Of a stretch of DNA of 64,000 nucleotides, positions 63,477 to 64,000 are shown one piece after another. Position 1 is the stretch's first letter. Every line of letters starts with the position of its first letter. The notes beneath the pieces are model-generated. The model was not told where the DNA came from. It was given only the letters and a program-made list of their open reading frames with translations, and did no database searches. Location of the stretch: assembly GCA_900472575.1 (NCBI GenBank), contig UCIV01000003.1:62001-126000 (forward strand), given 5' to 3'. Source of the stretch: Hyphomicrobiales bacterium. GTDB taxonomy: Bacteria; Pseudomonadota; Alphaproteobacteria; Rhizobiales; Rhizobiaceae. The position numbers were made by a program, and so were the translations under genes.

Positions 63477-64000
63477 TCAGGCAGCGCGGCGCTGGTGCAG
63501 GCCTTCTTCCACTTCCTCGACGATCTTGTCGACGAAGGCTGCGAGGTCTTTTGGCGAGCGCGATGTGATGATGCCGCTGTCGACCACGACGGCTTCATCC
63601 TTCCAGTTGGCGCCGGCATTGCGCAGGTCGGTGCGGATAGAGGCATAGGAGGTTGCCTTGCGTCCGCGCAGGGCATCGGCCTCGACCAGCAGCCATGGAC
63701 CATGGCAGATAGCGGCTACCGGTTTGCCGCGGCTGATGAAATCGCGAACCAGCTGTACGGCGTCCTCGTTCTTGCGCAGGACATCCGGGTTGATCTGGCC
63801 ACCGGGCAGAACGAGCGCGTCAAAATCCTCCACCTTCGCTTCCTTGACATCGAGATCGACGGTCACACTGTCGCCCCAGTCTTTCTCGTCCCAGCTCCTG
63901 ATCTCGCCGGATTTGATCGAGGCGATTTTCACTTTGGCTCCGCGCTTTTTCAGCTCGTCGTAAGGCACGCGCAGTTCCGAACGTTCGTAGCCATCGGTGG
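63477..64000 (-). CDS. DJ-1/PfpI family protein (5' end beyond window)
   Basis: About 174 codons are visible; the start is outside the window (the frame continues upstream through TDGYERSELRVPYDEL). Family marks are FDALVLPGGQINPDVLRKNEDAV and the nucleophile elbow AAICHGPWLLVEA with the catalytic Cys-His pair, then GRKATSYASIRTDLRNAGA and VVDSGIITSRSPKDLAAF. It groups with YhbO/PfpI enzymes, linked to protein or nucleotide deglycation and stress survival. The exact activity is debated. Confidence 0.92.
   Translation of the reverse strand, partial: TDGYERSELRVPYDELKKRGAKVKIASIKSGEIRSWDEKDWGDSVTVDLDVKEAKVEDFDALVLPGGQINPDVLRKNEDAVQLVRDFISRGKPVAAICHGPWLLVEADALRGRKATSYASIRTDLRNAGANWKDEAVVVDSGIITSRSPKDLAAFVDKIVEEVEEGLHQRRAA

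Noticed and set aside
1..64000. CRISPR array, prophage, insertion sequence, tRNA or rRNA gene
   Set aside because: No regularly spaced direct repeats, transposase, integrase or phage genes, and no tRNA- or rRNA-like segment were recognised on either strand.

Overview
The window looks like part of a Rhizobiaceae replicon (Rhizobium/Neorhizobium/Sinorhizobium/Agrobacterium type), probably a chromid or megaplasmid. The evidence is a near-complete succinoglycan (exo) cluster next to minCDE, a GC-rich alphaproteobacterial gene style with many 4-base ATGA overlaps, and short palindromic intergenic repeats. Everything here is read from sequence and family knowledge; no database search was run.

Layout. 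1-4108: the start of an FAD-linked oxidase (minus), then a denD-like dehydrogenase, a beta-hydroxyacid dehydrogenase and an MHS-family permease, which suggests four-carbon sugar-acid (erythronate/threonate-like) catabolism. 4417-6279: the division-site operon minC-minD-minE. 6347-27299: the exo cluster, comprising exoQ-exoF-exoY (minus), exoX and exoU (plus), exoW (minus), an extra family-2 glycosyltransferase, exoT, exoV, and a long plus-strand run exoH-K-L-A-M-O-N-P. Together these cover lipid-linked assembly of an octasaccharide (ExoY plus glucosyltransferases), decoration (ExoH succinyl, ExoV pyruvyl), flipping (ExoT), polymerisation and export (ExoQ, ExoP, ExoF), UDP-glucose supply (ExoN), trimming (ExoK) and a small inhibitor (ExoX). 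exoB, exoZ and exoI are not in the window.

27369-47327: mixed housekeeping and accessory genes. These are two TetR regulators, a sulfite-oxidase-like molybdoenzyme, two class I/II aminotransferases, a DUF763 protein, an esterase, an XRE-cupin regulator, a degenerate phosphoribosyltransferase-like protein, a ybhP/ybhN/clsB-like lipid trio, several small proteins, and a minus-strand run DUF4126 - disulfide oxidoreductase - asnB - glycosyltransferase.

47563-60228: two transport modules. One is a DctB/DctD-type two-component system followed by tctC-tctB-tctA (tripartite tricarboxylate transporter). The other is a LacI regulator divergent from a sugar ABC transporter (binding protein, two permeases, ATPase) with a clear LacI-type operator over the promoter. 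60473-64000: an HWE histidine kinase, a type IB topoisomerase and the 3' part of a DJ-1/PfpI gene.

Main points for a second look: (a) an extra glycosyltransferase gene inside the exo cluster; (b) a recurring TGC-N3-GCA inverted repeat, resembling the CTGC-N3-GCAG site of the carbon-storage regulator PhaR/AniA, in several exo intergenic regions; (c) a DctD homologue whose GAFTGA motif reads GAFPGA; (d) a phosphoribosyltransferase-like protein that has lost its PRPP loop.
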